Notes: generated from the letters alone by a model not told the origin. Counted from the first letter of the stretch, positions 36,042-45,679 are shown. The stretch: 64,000 nt of DNA from CAZCCV01 sp964497515 (GCA_964497515.1 CAZCCV010000007.1:1-64000), one strand, 5' to 3'. Made by a program: numbers and translations.

Positions 36042-37187
36042 CTAACGAAGATTGTCGGGGGTGATTGTAGCTATCGGCACGAACTGCCCGCCCTTGACCT
36101 GCAGGATTACTGCTGGCTTTCGGGCGTTTCTACGACCGTCGATGGTAATCTGACCCGTAACGCCAGGATAGTCTCTCGTTTCGCGCATTGCTCTTCGAAT
36201 AGCGTCTCCATCGGTAGATCCCGCTCGCTTAATAGCCTCGGCCAGTATCCAAGTTGCATCGTAACCAAGAGCTGCAATAGCATTGGGATCCTTGTTGTAT
36301 TTATCGCGAAACGCGGCCACAAACTGCCTTACTGCAGGTTCATCGCCAAGGCTCGAGAAATGGTTGCTAAAGTAGCAGCCTTCGAGGGAACGTCCAGCCT
36401 CTGAGACCAGCAACGGTGAATCCCAACCATCACCGCCCAGAAGTGGTGCCCTAATACCAACACGTCGAGCCTGCACTGCTATAATCGACACTTCCTTTGG
36501 GCAGCCTGGCAAGAACAGAATGTCGGGCTTGGCTTCCTTAATACTCGCAAGCTGAGGCTCAAAATCTGTGTCACCAGCGCTGTAAGACTGGCTAACAACC
36601 ACTTTACCGCCTCCGGACTGGAACGCCTTACTGAAAGATTTGGCCAGCCCTTTGCTGTACTCGCTGTTGCTGTCCATAAGCACTCCAGCCTTTTTAGCTT
36701 CTAGGGTATTTGACGCAAACGCTGCACAGGCAGCGCCTTGGAAATCGTCTGTAAAGCAGACTCTAAAGACGTAGTCCCCAATTTTGGTGACTTCGGGACT
36801 AGTTGCAGCCGGAGAAATAAGAGGTATTTTACTCATCTGCGCAACTGGTGCAGCGATAATTGTATTGCTACTAGTGACTTCGCCCAAGATTGCGGAAACA
36901 CCGTCATGCTTGATCAGCTTCTCTACTGCAGATCGAGCCTCGTTGCCATCACTACCATCGTCTTCCTGACGGAGTTCGACTTTCTTGTTGAGAATCCCAC
37001 CTCGGTTGTTTATCTCCTCGACTGCAAGGATAATACCTTCGTGCATCGAACTGCCGTCGCCGGCGCTCTTTCCGTGGAGAGGGCTGCATTCACCTATCAG
37101 CACTACATCTGGCTGCTTAGCGCAACCCGAAACAAAAACTGCCAATATGGAGCAGGGAATCCAAATGGCGATGATGGTTTTTAGCAT
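36042..37187 (-). CDS. branched-chain-amino-acid-type ABC substrate-binding lipoprotein
   Basis: Periplasmic binding protein of about 381 residues, LivJ/Peripla_BP_6 type: lipobox VSGC, SPLHGKSAGDGSSMHEGIILAVEEINNRGGI, ISPAATSPEVTKIGDYVFRV, and ALGYDATWILAEAIKRAGS. Such proteins deliver amino acids, amides or aromatic acids to a Liv-type ABC transporter; no permease or ATPase genes adjoin, so it works with a transporter encoded elsewhere or as a sensor. ATG 37187 has GAGGAG ten bases upstream. Its own promoter lies at 37254-37282. Confidence 0.9.
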   Translation of the reverse strand: MLKTIIAIWIPCSILAVFVSGCAKQPDVVLIGECSPLHGKSAGDGSSMHEGIILAVEEINNRGGILNKKVELRQEDDGSDGNEARSAVEKLIKHDGVSAILGEVTSSNTIIAAPVAQMSKIPLISPAATSPEVTKIGDYVFRVCFTDDFQGAACAAFASNTLEAKKAGVLMDSNSEYSKGLAKSFSKAFQSGGGKVVVSQSYSAGDTDFEPQLASIKEAKPDILFLPGCPKEVSIIAVQARRVGIRAPLLGGDGWDSPLLVSEAGRSLEGCYFSNHFSSLGDEPAVRQFVAAFRDKYNKDPNAIAALGYDATWILAEAIKRAGSTDGDAIRRAMRETRDYPGVTGQITIDGRRNARKPAVILQVKGGQFVPIATITPDNLR

Positions 37188-37253
37188 CACGCAAATCACT
37201 CCTCTGGTTACGGCAGGCACTGACCCACTGTCGTTAAACCGTCCGGTGAAACC

Positions 37254-37282
37254 ATATTACGGCCTACTGGCTCTTCAGTCAA
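37254..37282 (-). promoter_or_regulatory. promoter of the LivJ-type gene
   Basis: Minus-strand TTGACT (complement of 37277-37282) and TAATAT (complement of 37254-37259) are separated by exactly 17 bases; the start near 37247 gives a leader of about 60 bases. Confidence 0.6.
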
Positions 37283-37351
37283 GCAACTTATAAGAAAGAG
37301 AAAACCTGAACCAGACCGTTCGTACAAAGCGTATCTTATCATCTGGTCTTG

Positions 37352-37400
37352 TTCGACTTCCGTCAACCGACATGATACAATTCGCAGAAAGTGCACTTTC
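37352..37400 (+). promoter_or_regulatory. promoter with perfect palindrome before the DUF1361 gene
   Basis: TTCGAC (37352-37357) and TACAAT (37376-37381) are separated by 18 bases. A perfect 14-bp palindrome GAAAGTGCACTTTC (37387-37400) sits on the predicted start site, where a dimeric repressor could bind. The coding region begins about 60 bases later. Confidence 0.45.
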
Positions 37401-37461
37401 ACCTCAAAACAGAAAGGTTGTGAAAGGGAACTATTTTGGTACGCAGGCGGTATATAGAGCT

Positions 37462-38118
37462 ATGACACTGACGGAAGTAACTATGACACTGATGGAAGTA
37501 TTAGGTTGGGTACTCTGGAATGTGTCTCTCGCAGTACTGCCTGTTGTATTGGCAGTATTCATCGCGCGACGCGTTCCGCAGGCACGAAGCGTCTCAGAGA
37601 AGGCAGTCATCTGGATACTCGGGTTGGTTTGGCTCGCATTTCTGCCAAACACGTGTTACTTGGTCACTGAGTGGCGACACTTTCTGCATATTCTGGATGT
37701 TAACGATCTTTATGTTCGATCGTACGTGGAGCGCGATTTGTTCATTCAGCTTATGACCCATACTGCGTTCTTTTTCGGATACAGCGCCACCGGACTAATC
37801 ACCTTCACACTTGCCCTAAGACCTATTGTGCACCTCGCGAAACGATACAGGAAAAATCTTACTGTATACGCGCTGGTTCTTTTCCCAATGTTATCAATCG
37901 GTGTGTATCTTGGACTAGTGCTGCGTTACAACAGCTGGGATTTAATCAGCCGCCCGCACGAAATACTCGCCTCAATAGCTGCTATCTTCAGCCGCCCCAA
38001 GCTACTGTCTGTGGTAGTTGTATTTGCGGGATTCCTTTATGTCGCCTATGTGGCGATCGACATATGGATAGACGGGTTAATCGCACGTTTTGGATCGACC
38101 TTCAAACGGCTTCAGTAA
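37462..38118 (+). CDS. DUF1361 membrane protein
   Basis: Polytopic membrane protein of about 218 residues with six hydrophobic segments and the DUF1361 signature LAFLPNTCYLVTEWRHF; function unknown. The start region contains a tandem 21-base near-repeat (37461-37481 and 37482-37502), each copy beginning with an in-frame ATG, so either codon may be used; ATG 37462 is given. It stands between the divergent LivJ-type gene and the end of the sugar ABC operon. Confidence 0.8.
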   Translation: MTLTEVTMTLMEVLGWVLWNVSLAVLPVVLAVFIARRVPQARSVSEKAVIWILGLVWLAFLPNTCYLVTEWRHFLHILDVNDLYVRSYVERDLFIQLMTHTAFFFGYSATGLITFTLALRPIVHLAKRYRKNLTVYALVLFPMLSIGVYLGLVLRYNSWDLISRPHEILASIAAIFSRPKLLSVVVVFAGFLYVAYVAIDIWIDGLIARFGSTFKRLQ

Positions 38119-38135
38119 GCTGTTGATCATTTGTC

Positions 38136-39140
38136 CTATTCAGGGGTCTTAACCACGACTTCCTCTCCAGCCTCGCCCTGCACAAGAACCATTCTGCGCG
38201 TCTGCGACTGTGCAAGACTCCGCTTGTACATTGCGTCAGCTACCACACCTGCAAGGATTACTGCACCTATGACAGCGAACTCCCAAAGCGTAGAAATACC
38301 CGTAAGATTGATCGCATTAGTGAGTACCTTAAGAATGCTTGCTCCGATTACTATTCCAATAATCGAACCTTCACCAGCACGCATAGAGCAGCCACCGAGA
38401 ACAGCTGCTGCGATGGCATATAGTTCATAAGCTTGCCCGGTTGTAGCAGGCTGCACGGAGTTTGTGTAGCCCGCGTAGAGAATGCCAGCGATACCCGCCA
38501 ATACGGCCGAAGTAACGTACGCAATTGTCTTCATTTGCGGGACATTCACACCAGAGTAAGCGACAGCCTTCTCGTTTCGGCCAATGGCGTAGAGATACCT
38601 ACCATACTTGGTAAAGTGCAGGAAGAAAGATGTGACTACCACAACCCCAAACAACACCACAACAGGGGTCGGCACACCGTAGACTTCTCCACTGCCGAGC
38701 GCCTGAAACTTCGGATAAGTCATACCCAACCCAACAGCACGGTCATCAACAAGACCTCGCGAGACGCCTCTGAAGAAAAGCATGGTGCACAGGGTAACAA
38801 TGAATGGCTGCAGCCCCAGTTTCGACACCATGAAGCCGTGCCACACGCCTACAAGCGCACAGAGCACCAACACCACGCCACTTACCATCCATGGGTTGTA
38901 TCCCCAGTCTACAGTCCCCGTCATCACGAAAAGCCCACCAAAACAGATCAAGGAGCCAACAGAAAGATCGATGCCGCCAGAGAGTATGACAATTCCCTCG
39001 CCAATGGCAAAGATGGCAAGCAATGCAATGTGTCTTGTCAGGTTCTGCACATTTGTTGGCGTGGCAAAATTATTGTTGAACAGCCAGGTTCCCACGCACA
39101 ACAACAAAAGAAGTGCGGCCATACCGAACATCTTCTTCAT
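38136..39140 (-). CDS. sugar ABC transporter permease, RbsC type
   Basis: Inner-membrane channel of 334 residues with about nine helices, BPD_transp_2 family: EGIVILSGGIDLSVGSLICFGG, GLQPFIVTLCTMLFFRGVSRG, GRNEKAVAYSGVNV and AAAVLGGCSMRAGEGSIIG. It overlaps the ATPase gene by one base and is last in the operon. The context suggests transport of pentoses released by the two upstream arabinofuranosidases. Confidence 0.93.
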   Translation of the reverse strand: MKKMFGMAALLLLLCVGTWLFNNNFATPTNVQNLTRHIALLAIFAIGEGIVILSGGIDLSVGSLICFGGLFVMTGTVDWGYNPWMVSGVVLVLCALVGVWHGFMVSKLGLQPFIVTLCTMLFFRGVSRGLVDDRAVGLGMTYPKFQALGSGEVYGVPTPVVVLFGVVVVTSFFLHFTKYGRYLYAIGRNEKAVAYSGVNVPQMKTIAYVTSAVLAGIAGILYAGYTNSVQPATTGQAYELYAIAAAVLGGCSMRAGEGSIIGIVIGASILKVLTNAINLTGISTLWEFAVIGAVILAGVVADAMYKRSLAQSQTRRMVLVQGEAGEEVVVKTPE

Positions 39141-40657
39141 CAGACGGGACCTCCTGTAGCAAGATGCATTATTCGCTCTTCACTAAGCTCCACCTTGGTC
39201 AACTCCCCGCACATTGCGCCTTCGTGCATTACAATAACTCTGTCGGCCAGCCCGACAATCTCCTCCATCTCGGAACTAATCATAATTACAGCAACTCCGT
39301 TGTCTGCAAGGCGGCGTATCAGTCGATAGATTTCGCTCTTAGAACCCACATCAATCCCTCTCGTCGGTTCGTCGAGAATAAGCACCCGGGGAGCGAGAGC
39401 CAACCACTTCGCAAGCACGACCTTCTGTTGGTTGCCACCCGATAGACACTCGGCAGTCTGATCCAGCCCTGGTGTCTTGATCGAAAGCACGTCCACCTGC
39501 TGGCGAGTTACAACCTCATCTTTCTTTTTGTCAAGAAGCACATTCGGCGATAGAGGCAGCATCGGAAGCGGAATATTCTCTTTAAGCGACATTTCAAGCA
39601 GCAAACCGAGTTCCTTGCGATCCTCAGGTACAAGTGCGATACCGTTACGTATTGCATCTATCGGAGAAGCGATTGACACTTGCTTACCATCAATTAGAAT
39701 CGCACCCGATGTAATAGGATCGACACCAAAAATCGCCCTTGCAAGCTCGGTTCTTCCTGCCCCCACCAGCCCGGACAGACCTAGCACTTCGCCTGCATAA
39801 GCATCGAAGGAAAACTCTCCGTTGCATTCTCTGCAACGCACATTTACAAGTGAGAGAACAGCCTTCCCGCTCTCTGCTTTTCCTGTCTCTGGAAAGAATC
39901 GAGATATATCGCGGCCGACCATCATTCTGACCATCGCGTCTCGTGTAATCTCGGACTTCTGCAGTTCGCCCACCCGTCTTCCGTCACGCAAGACCACTGC
40001 TCTGTCGCACATCTCAACTATCTCATCCATTCTGTGAGAGATGTAGATCATCGACACACCACTGGCCTTGAGTGTGCGCATCACACTAAACAGTGCCTGC
40101 GCTTCTCTTTCTGATAGCGAACTGGTAGGCTCGTCCAAGACAAGAATCCGGGCAGACTGAGAAAGCGCTTTCGCGATTTCAACAAGCTGTTGTTGCGCGG
40201 TGGGAAGATCCTCGACAATCGAGCTGAGCGGCACTGAAATGCCAACCATTTTGGCTGCATCTGCTGCCTGCTGAAACAGCCTCCGGCGGTTAACCAGAGC
40301 CATTCTTCCTGTAGGCTCCCGTCCCAGCATAATATTCGAAGCGATGTCGAGGTTACCGGCAAGATTGAGCTCCTGATGAATAGTCGCCACGCCGTGAGCC
40401 AAAGCATCCTGAACGCTCCCCAGTTTTACCGGCACGCCATCTATCATAACGTTTCCGGCATCAGGAACGTAGATGCCACTCAGGATGTTCATTAACGTGC
40501 TCTTGCCTGCACCATTCTCACCTATCAACCCCAGTATCTCTCCTGGATACAGTGTCAAATCGACGTCAGAAAGCGCGAGCACGCCAGGAAATCGCTTCGT
40601 TATTCCCGTCATTTCAAGGAGGGGACGGATGTCGTCCCCTCCTGCTAAATCAGTCAC
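39140..40657 (-). CDS. sugar ABC transporter ATP-binding protein, RbsA/XylG type
   Basis: Double ABC ATPase of 505 residues energising a pentose-type importer. The first half has Walker A GENGAGKSTLMN, signature LPTAQQQLVEIAKAL and Walker B ILVLDEPTSSL; the second half has the degenerate nucleotide-binding loop GLVGAGRTELAR, signature LSGGNQQKVVLAKWL and VLILDEPTRGID, the pattern usual for this family. It lies 5 bases from the binding-protein gene. Confidence 0.95.
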   Translation of the reverse strand: MTDLAGGDDIRPLLEMTGITKRFPGVLALSDVDLTLYPGEILGLIGENGAGKSTLMNILSGIYVPDAGNVMIDGVPVKLGSVQDALAHGVATIHQELNLAGNLDIASNIMLGREPTGRMALVNRRRLFQQAADAAKMVGISVPLSSIVEDLPTAQQQLVEIAKALSQSARILVLDEPTSSLSEREAQALFSVMRTLKASGVSMIYISHRMDEIVEMCDRAVVLRDGRRVGELQKSEITRDAMVRMMVGRDISRFFPETGKAESGKAVLSLVNVRCRECNGEFSFDAYAGEVLGLSGLVGAGRTELARAIFGVDPITSGAILIDGKQVSIASPIDAIRNGIALVPEDRKELGLLLEMSLKENIPLPMLPLSPNVLLDKKKDEVVTRQQVDVLSIKTPGLDQTAECLSGGNQQKVVLAKWLALAPRVLILDEPTRGIDVGSKSEIYRLIRRLADNGVAVIMISSEMEEIVGLADRVIVMHEGAMCGELTKVELSEERIMHLATGGPV

Positions 40658-40662
40658 TCGAG

Positions 40663-41613
40663 TTAGTTCCCAATCATCTCTTTGAACTCGGCCTCGAACT
40701 CATCAACATTGTCTTTGTTGATGACATTAGCTCCGGTATCGATTATCTTGTTTGCAGGAATGTCCACCTTCTCTTTGCGAGCAAGTGCCGCAAGAAGCTT
40801 AACAGACTGGTATCCGAACTGGTATGGATTCTGAACTACCGTCGAGAATATATCGCCATCTCGAACACCCTGCAGTGTAGCCTCGTCTTCGTCGAAGCAA
40901 ACGATCTTTACCTGCCCATTCTTCTTGGCTGCCTTAAGTGCCGCAAGAATTGTTGGGCCGTTGTAGCTCCAGAGCCCCACAAACGCAGCTACGTCAGGAG
41001 TCTTCACCAACTGGTCTTCAACATTGGATTTCGCCTTAGTACGATCTACATTGTCTGTCAGCACCTTGACAATTTCTACTTTGCTGCCCTTGATAGAGTC
41101 CACTATGCCCTGGTATCTGTCGCGAGCGTTTTGAGCGTCGAGCATTCCGACGCATACGAAGATTTTCCCACCATCTGGCAGGGCTTTCTTGATCTCTTCT
41201 CCCGCCAGCTTCCCTGCCTCGTAGTTGTCTGTACCGACATAGCAGAGTCTATCACTATCTGGAGCATCTGTATCGGTAGTGATAAGGATTGTCTGCGACG
41301 CTGCTTTGTTGATGTCCGCTGTCTGGTTAGCAGGGTCTATAGGTGCCAGGGCAATACCATCTACACCGCGAGCAATAATGTCCTCGAGCTTGGTCTTCTG
41401 TTCTGTCGCACCTGCTTGCGATGGCGCAATGACTTTGCAGGTCACATTGATTTCTTCCGCCGCCTTAGATGCGCCTGCTTCAACAATCTTCCAGAACTCC
41501 GACGCACTTGGCGCCAGAATCGCCAGGCTAATCTCATCTTCTGACTGTTTCGAACAGCCAATCAATGAAATGATAAGGCAGAGCGAAACCAGCACAAACA
41601 CAAATCTCTTCAT
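40663..41613 (-). CDS. sugar ABC transporter substrate-binding lipoprotein, RbsB type
   Basis: Periplasmic binding protein of 316 residues, Peripla_BP_4 fold: lipobox LIGC (Cys20), ARGVDGIALAPIDPANQT, TDTDAPDSDRLCYVGTDNYEAG, and QNPYQFGYQSVKLLAALAR. Usual ligands are ribose, xylose, arabinose or galactose; the neighbouring arabinofuranosidases favour arabinose. ATG 41613 lies eight bases behind GGAGG. A small CAGGC/GCCTG hairpin lies in the 104 bases between it and the preceding GH51 gene. Confidence 0.93.
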   Translation of the reverse strand: MKRFVFVLVSLCLIISLIGCSKQSEDEISLAILAPSASEFWKIVEAGASKAAEEINVTCKVIAPSQAGATEQKTKLEDIIARGVDGIALAPIDPANQTADINKAASQTILITTDTDAPDSDRLCYVGTDNYEAGKLAGEEIKKALPDGGKIFVCVGMLDAQNARDRYQGIVDSIKGSKVEIVKVLTDNVDRTKAKSNVEDQLVKTPDVAAFVGLWSYNGPTILAALKAAKKNGQVKIVCFDEDEATLQGVRDGDIFSTVVQNPYQFGYQSVKLLAALARKEKVDIPANKIIDTGANVINKDNVDEFEAEFKEMIGN

Positions 41614-41717
41614 TCCCAGTACCTCCCGTATGTTCTATCACACTCAGTCTAGTTTTACAGGCTGTGCCTGATTGCCTTGTGGTTAGGATCATTTGGAACG
41701 GACTACCCGAACACCTC

Positions 41718-43580
41718 TTAGCGTTTGCTCCTGAACTCTAATGCACTAACAGAGTATGCAGGCAGAACAATCGTATCACCATCGAACTGAACTGGAACCG
41801 CTTGAACTCTATTCGGTGACGTCCAATGGTTCATTATGTCAGGCTGTCTTCGGTCGAGCGTGTCACATACAACCTCACCGCCATTTGTAGTAAGGTTTTT
41901 GTATGCGCTTACGTCGAGTTTGATCCTCACAGGCTCTTTGGTGGTGTTTACAGCAAACAGAGTAACCTGCTTGGAACTATCAGTCCTACACGCCGAAAAA
42001 TCAACGCCGCGCACCTGCCCTTTCACCTGGAGCGGAACTGGCTTGTAGTGGTCTGCATAGAGTTTCATAACTTGGTATGTGGGAGTCTTAAGCACTCCAC
42101 TCGGCCTGGTGACGATATAACCGCTGCACAAGCTGTTTGTCATATTCGACCGACAAGCGATTCCGACAAAATCCGAATGTTTGTGTAGCACATTCAAAAA
42201 CCTGGCTGAACTGAGTCCACAATCCAGTGTGAGCATACGCCCTCGGTTGAGCCCCCAGTCGGCTGCTGTGGTGTTCCATTCGGTAATCGCCATATGGACA
42301 TCGTGGTCAAGGTTTGCAGCCTCCACAATCTTCTGCTGCTCTATCAAACTCGCCTCTGTACCACGAGTATCCTTTATCCAATAGTAGTGGTGGGCGACAT
42401 AATCCAGATGTTTGCCGGCAGACTCAAGAACCAAAGGTGTGTCGTCAGCGGCCAGTACCGTGATAGAAGGATCGATCTCCAGCAGTGCTTTACACCAATC
42501 GACACAGGATAGATCGTACGCTTCTCCCCACGATTCATTGCCAATCTGCCAGTACTTCACGCCATACGGCTTAGGGTGGCCATTCTGAGCACGTTTCTTG
42601 CCCCAGACCGTATTACTGCTACCATTGCAGTATTCAAGCAGATTGCGTGCACTTTCCTTGCCTTCAGCCAACCCCACGCATATCAGTGGTTCGGCTCCTA
42701 CAGCACGGCAGAAAGCTACGAACTCATCAATTCCGACGTCATTGCAATCGTATCTGCCCCAATACTGATTCCAAAACGGCTGACGAAGATCCTTATCACC
42801 AATACCGTTCTGCCATTTGTAGCCATATTCCTGCAAAGACCCTCCGAAGCGGATAATTCCAGGCTTTGCAGCTTTGATAGTGCTGATGACATCCGGGCGC
42901 CATCCTTCTATTGCATCTGTTGGTACAAGTGAAAGCTTATCCGCCCACACTGTGGCACTATTCTCAGTAGATACACTGAGTTCTATTACGGCTTTCTCTG
43001 TAGTACCTTTCGATTTCAGCTTGCACGACACCTTTCCCCACTCGTTTGATAGTGGAGCAAGCTGTTTCTCGGCAAGAATCATCCAGGAACCATCTGGAAG
43101 CAGCGTTTTTATGGAAACCCTCGCGTTAGCTTCTGCGTCAGTCGACTTGAACCAGCCAGAAAACGCGTAGGTGTGACCTTTTTTCACATAGAGACCCCGT
43201 TGTGAGAGAACTCCTGGCTTGCGGTCAGTGGAGACTATACGTGCCGATTGCTTGCCGTTGAAAGAGTCAGTTGCATCAGAAGCCCACGTGTCGTTAGCAT
43301 CCCATTCACGGTCGCAGAAGTTCGGTTCTCCGGTGTAGTAGAACCAGTTAGTCGGCTTCACTCCTTCAAATCCCCGATCGTTCAGCATTTCAGCCCACAT
43401 CCCAGGAATTAGATCGTCGAGCATCTCTATGAACCCACCATAGAGTTTGTTGGTGATACGGCCAGAGTGAATAGGTTCTGTGCCAATCGAAATCGTCGGC
43501 ACATAATCGGCCGCCAATGCGCCGGCGAAGCCCGACACCAGCAGCAGCACAGAAACAAGAGTCACATATCGCGTTGTCAT
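41718..43580 (-). CDS. secreted alpha-L-arabinofuranosidase, GH51
   Basis: Secreted enzyme of 620 residues that removes terminal arabinofuranose from arabinan or arabinoxylan. Signal peptide TTRYVTLVSVLLLVSGFAGALA, then LYGGFIEMLDDLIPGMWAEMLNDRGFEG, a CBM4/9-like insert at about 85-215, and the GH51 barrel with acid/base Glu349 (YWQIGNES) and nucleophile Glu434 (ITEWN). The C-terminal beta-sandwich has NTTKEPVRIKLDVSAY and ends LPAYSVSALEF. ATG 43580 begins the signal peptide; the open frame extends to 43604. It is paralogous to the next gene upstream. Confidence 0.93.
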   Translation of the reverse strand: MTTRYVTLVSVLLLVSGFAGALAADYVPTISIGTEPIHSGRITNKLYGGFIEMLDDLIPGMWAEMLNDRGFEGVKPTNWFYYTGEPNFCDREWDANDTWASDATDSFNGKQSARIVSTDRKPGVLSQRGLYVKKGHTYAFSGWFKSTDAEANARVSIKTLLPDGSWMILAEKQLAPLSNEWGKVSCKLKSKGTTEKAVIELSVSTENSATVWADKLSLVPTDAIEGWRPDVISTIKAAKPGIIRFGGSLQEYGYKWQNGIGDKDLRQPFWNQYWGRYDCNDVGIDEFVAFCRAVGAEPLICVGLAEGKESARNLLEYCNGSSNTVWGKKRAQNGHPKPYGVKYWQIGNESWGEAYDLSCVDWCKALLEIDPSITVLAADDTPLVLESAGKHLDYVAHHYYWIKDTRGTEASLIEQQKIVEAANLDHDVHMAITEWNTTAADWGLNRGRMLTLDCGLSSARFLNVLHKHSDFVGIACRSNMTNSLCSGYIVTRPSGVLKTPTYQVMKLYADHYKPVPLQVKGQVRGVDFSACRTDSSKQVTLFAVNTTKEPVRIKLDVSAYKNLTTNGGEVVCDTLDRRQPDIMNHWTSPNRVQAVPVQFDGDTIVLPAYSVSALEFRSKR

Positions 43581-43591
43581 ATTAAAGCAGC

Positions 43592-45445
43592 CTATCTGGA
43601 GCACTCGAGTGCTGTAACAGAGAATGCCGGCAGTGTGATGGTATCTCCGGCTGGGTTCGCATCTATTGTCCGAATCCTATCAGGCGCAGTCCAGTGGTTC
43701 ATAATGTCAGGCTGTCTTCTATCGAGTGTATCGCAGACAACCTGGCCACCGACAGGGGCAAAGCCACGTGGATACAAAGACAAATCAAACCTGATAGTCA
43801 TTGGCTCCTTGTCGGTGTTGACTAGAAACACGCACATCGTAGAGCCGTCCGCAGTCCTGCAAGCGGATACATCGACTGTCTCAGGAGCACCGTCAACTCG
43901 CAAAGGAATCGGTTTAGTATGTTCGCTATAGAGCTTCATAACGTGGTACGGGGCGCGCTTCAGCACTCCGATTGAGTTGGTTTCGATCATCCCACTGCAA
44001 TGGCTATTGGTCATATTCGATCGACAAGCTATCTCAACTCTGTCAGAGTTGCGCTGCAGCAGATTCAAATATCTGGCGTTATGGAGCGCAACTTCAAGAG
44101 TATCGAGTTTAGCCCTCTGGATTCCCCAAGAGCTTGCAGTCCAGTTCCATTCCGTAATGCCCAGTTTGATTTGGCTATCGAGAGAGAATTCTCTAAGAAG
44201 TTTGGAGTTGTTGTCAATATCCTTCTGGCAACCCACGAGATCCGGGGTGTAGTGATGCGGACAGATGTGGCTCAGGTACTTGCCGACCCTCTCGAGCAAT
44301 CTTTTTGAGGGATACGATGACATAATCTGAACGCTCGGATCGGTCTCTTTGATTAGAGCGCAAAACTCTACGCACGTCTCCGAATACTCATCGCCGCCAA
44401 GTTCATTGCCAAGCTGCCAGTATTTGACATTGTATGGTTTAGGATGACCATTCTCAGCGCGTTTCTTCCCCCAGCCCTTGTCAGCAGGCCCATTGCAGTA
44501 CTCTACGAGGTCTTTTGCACTCTGTGGACCATCGGAAAGGCACACGCAGATGAGCGGCTCAACGCGGGCAGCTTCACAGAATTGCAGGAACTCGTCGATT
44601 CCAACGTCATTGGGGTCGTTCCTGCCCCATACCCAGTTTCGAAATGGAATGCGATCGTCTCTGTCGCCGATACCTTCTTTCCATTTGTAACCTCCCGGGT
44701 CAATAAGCGACCCACCCCATCGAATAAGACCCGGGTGGGAATCGCGAACGACATGTACGACGTCTTTTCGCCACCCATTGATGTTATCAGTTGGCATCAG
44801 TGAGAGTTTGTCTGCCCACACGTTGCCACTTCCGATTGCCTTCAGCTCGAAGACTGCATTCTCATCGTATCCGTTAGCAGCAAATACAACTGAAACCTTT
44901 TTCCAATCTGCATCAATGGATGGCAGTCTTGCAGAACCGAGGGTCAGCCAATCGCCATTTGGAAGCTTTGATTTAAGTGCAACTTCAACTTCAATTGCAG
45001 GAAAATCAGTCTTGAACCATCCCGTGAACCTGTATGTCATACCTTTACGGGCGCCGCAGCCAGATTGGGTGAGTCCCGCAGGTTTGTTGCTCCTAGGCAT
45101 CAGCCTTGCGGATGCACCACCGCGATAATGGATCTTGTTATCGACTGTCCACGATTTGTTATCGTCCCACTTGCGATCACAGAAGTTGAGTTCTCCAGCG
45201 TGATAACACCAGTTGGCGGGCTCGCCAGCACCTTCGAAGCTCCTGTCATTCAGTTGCTCCGCCCACATACCTGGCACGAGGTCTTCGAGAAGCTCAATGA
45301 ATCCTCCGTAAATCATGGGGCTGATCTGACCGGAATGCATGGGTTCATACGATACCTTTACAACCGGGATTTGGGAGGTCGTCTGCCCTATGCAGATTGC
45401 ACTTAGTAAGAGCAGTGTTAGCACGAGAATAATCCGTTGCATCAT
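43592..45445 (-). CDS. secreted alpha-L-arabinofuranosidase, GH51 (paralogue)
   Basis: First gene of the arabinoside operon, 617 residues, similar to its downstream neighbour along its whole length, so the pair arose by tandem duplication. Signal peptide MQRIILVLTLLLLSAICIG, CBM4/9-like insert, acid/base Glu348 (YWQLGNEL) and nucleophile Glu432 (GITEWN) are intact. ATG 45445 lies behind AAGGAAAG; a second ATG follows immediately. It differs from the partner most around the two catalytic loops (NEL versus NES), so substrate preference may differ. Confidence 0.93.
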   Translation of the reverse strand: MMQRIILVLTLLLLSAICIGQTTSQIPVVKVSYEPMHSGQISPMIYGGFIELLEDLVPGMWAEQLNDRSFEGAGEPANWCYHAGELNFCDRKWDDNKSWTVDNKIHYRGGASARLMPRSNKPAGLTQSGCGARKGMTYRFTGWFKTDFPAIEVEVALKSKLPNGDWLTLGSARLPSIDADWKKVSVVFAANGYDENAVFELKAIGSGNVWADKLSLMPTDNINGWRKDVVHVVRDSHPGLIRWGGSLIDPGGYKWKEGIGDRDDRIPFRNWVWGRNDPNDVGIDEFLQFCEAARVEPLICVCLSDGPQSAKDLVEYCNGPADKGWGKKRAENGHPKPYNVKYWQLGNELGGDEYSETCVEFCALIKETDPSVQIMSSYPSKRLLERVGKYLSHICPHHYTPDLVGCQKDIDNNSKLLREFSLDSQIKLGITEWNWTASSWGIQRAKLDTLEVALHNARYLNLLQRNSDRVEIACRSNMTNSHCSGMIETNSIGVLKRAPYHVMKLYSEHTKPIPLRVDGAPETVDVSACRTADGSTMCVFLVNTDKEPMTIRFDLSLYPRGFAPVGGQVVCDTLDRRQPDIMNHWTAPDRIRTIDANPAGDTITLPAFSVTALECSR

Positions 45446-45513
45446 TCTTTCCTTCTGAGCCTGGCGATTCAGTTGACCGGTTGCAAAGCTCTGATCCACG
45501 CCTACAACATTTG

Positions 45514-45555
45514 TGCAACCGTTTGCATAGTACTACTGCCGCACACTCCTGTCAA
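45514..45555 (-). promoter_or_regulatory. arabinoside operon promoter with LacI-type operator
   Basis: Minus-strand TTGACA (complement of 45550-45555) and TACTAT (complement of 45527-45532) are separated by exactly 17 bases. TGCAACCGTTTGCA (45514-45527), the near-palindrome with central CG typical of LacI/GalR-family operators, touches the -10 box and covers the predicted start. A related CGGTTGCAA lies near 45477-45487. No LacI-type gene is in the window. Confidence 0.7.
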
Positions 45556-45679
45556 TGGCAACGAAGAGAAATAATTTGCATTTTGCCTGATGTTTCACCG
45601 TGGGGTGCAGAGCCTTTACTGATTAGCTGTTATAGGGTAAACTGAGAGAAACCAGAGGAAAGCAGGCAGGCAACATACG

